From positions 62,001 to 126,000 of the forward strand of contig NZ_SGWQ01000002.1 in assembly GCF_004216555.1 (NCBI RefSeq): a stretch of DNA of 64,000 nt. The letters run 5' to 3'. A program made the translations under genes and the position numbers. Origin of the DNA: Herbihabitans rhizosphaerae (GTDB lineage Bacteria > Actinomycetota > Actinomycetes > Mycobacteriales > Pseudonocardiaceae). Every line of letters starts with the position of its first letter. Position 1 is the first letter of the stretch. The notes beneath the pieces were generated by a model. It was not told the origin of the DNA. It was given only the letters and a program-made list of their open reading frames with translations, and ran no database searches. Positions 63,869-64,000 of this stretch are shown here, in pieces.

Positions 63869-64000
63869 ATGAGGCGTCGAGTCGTGTTGGGGGTGCTGGT
63901 CGCGATCCTGGTGGCCGCCGGGGTGGTGGCCGGTGTCGTGGACGCCCGTCCGCCGGGGCGCAGCCGAAGGTCGAGCGGCTGACGCTGGCGTCCGGGGCGA
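63869..64000 (+). CDS. Start of a membrane or secreted protein, partial, possibly frameshifted
   Basis: ATG 63869 with GGGAGGAA upstream opens a signal-like sequence (MRRRVVLGVLVAILVAAGVV) and then reaches a TGA after 37 codons. In the next frame the sequence continues as AQPKVERLTLASGA, a plausible extracellular start, to the window end. So there is either a frameshift near 63945-63965 or a sequencing error. The family cannot be named from so little. Confidence 0.5.

Overview
The window is high-GC (about 70%) actinobacterial DNA with dense GTG/ATG-start genes, many ATGA/GTGA stop-start overlaps, a type VII (ESX) secretion locus, AfsR/SARP regulators and an iron-box-controlled hydroxamate siderophore cluster. 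The mix fits a Pseudonocardiales-like soil actinomycete, but the genus is inference. I saw no rRNA, tRNA, CRISPR array or intact insertion sequence.

Layout. (1) 1-12.6 kb: type VII secretion locus, with mycosin (cut by the left edge) and EccD on the minus strand, divergent from EccC and a run of small ESX-type proteins, a Gly-rich PPE-like protein and a DUF1023-type serine hydrolase, then two secreted proteins. A near-identical element of about 20 bp precedes eccD, the first small substrate gene and a secreted-protein gene. (2) 12.6-17 kb: two overlapping SARP/AfsR-type regulators, the first lacking the C-terminal half. (3) 17-20 kb: small accessory genes (DUF3224, MarR, trypsin-like protease) with gene relics and a strong bidirectional terminator. 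(4) 20-34 kb: catabolic region. A TetR regulator with two palindromic operators faces a P450 / alpha-beta hydrolase / SDR / Baeyer-Villiger monooxygenase operon; then a Ca2+/H+ antiporter, a uronate-dehydrogenase-like SDR, and an acyl-CoA ligase / dehydrogenase / hydratase / VOC / dehydrogenase block ending in a Fes-like siderophore esterase. (5) 34.0-35.5 kb: a methyltransferase gene followed (from about 34.8 kb) by a lower-GC patch with a small secreted Cys protein and an ABC-transporter relic. (6) 35.5-58 kb: phosphatase, then a coelichelin-type siderophore cluster. (7) 58-64 kb: amidohydrolase, mycothiol-dependent-type enzyme and divergent MerR, Xaa-Pro aminopeptidase, protease relic, winged-helix regulator and a partial gene.

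The siderophore cluster reads clearly. A 3,613-residue trimodular NRPS has the order A-T-E / C-A-T-E / C-A-T and no thioesterase. The specificity residues I read are DINYWGGIGK, DFWNIGMVHK and DMENLGLINK, which as I recall match the coelichelin synthetase CchH (formyl-hydroxyornithine, threonine, hydroxyornithine). An ornithine N5-monooxygenase, a formyltransferase and an ArgA-type acetylglutamate synthase supply the hydroxamate ornithine. MbtH, a binding protein, two FecCD permeases, an ATPase and two ABC half-exporters complete it. Iron boxes (IdeR/DmdR type) precede every transcription unit.

Most notable: the two ABC half-exporters have mirror-image defects. One keeps Walker A/B and the H-loop but has lost LSGGQ; the other keeps LSGGQ but has lost Walker A, Walker B and the H-loop. 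Together they could make exactly one working ATP site. The third condensation domain of the NRPS also lacks the second (catalytic) His of HHxxxDG.
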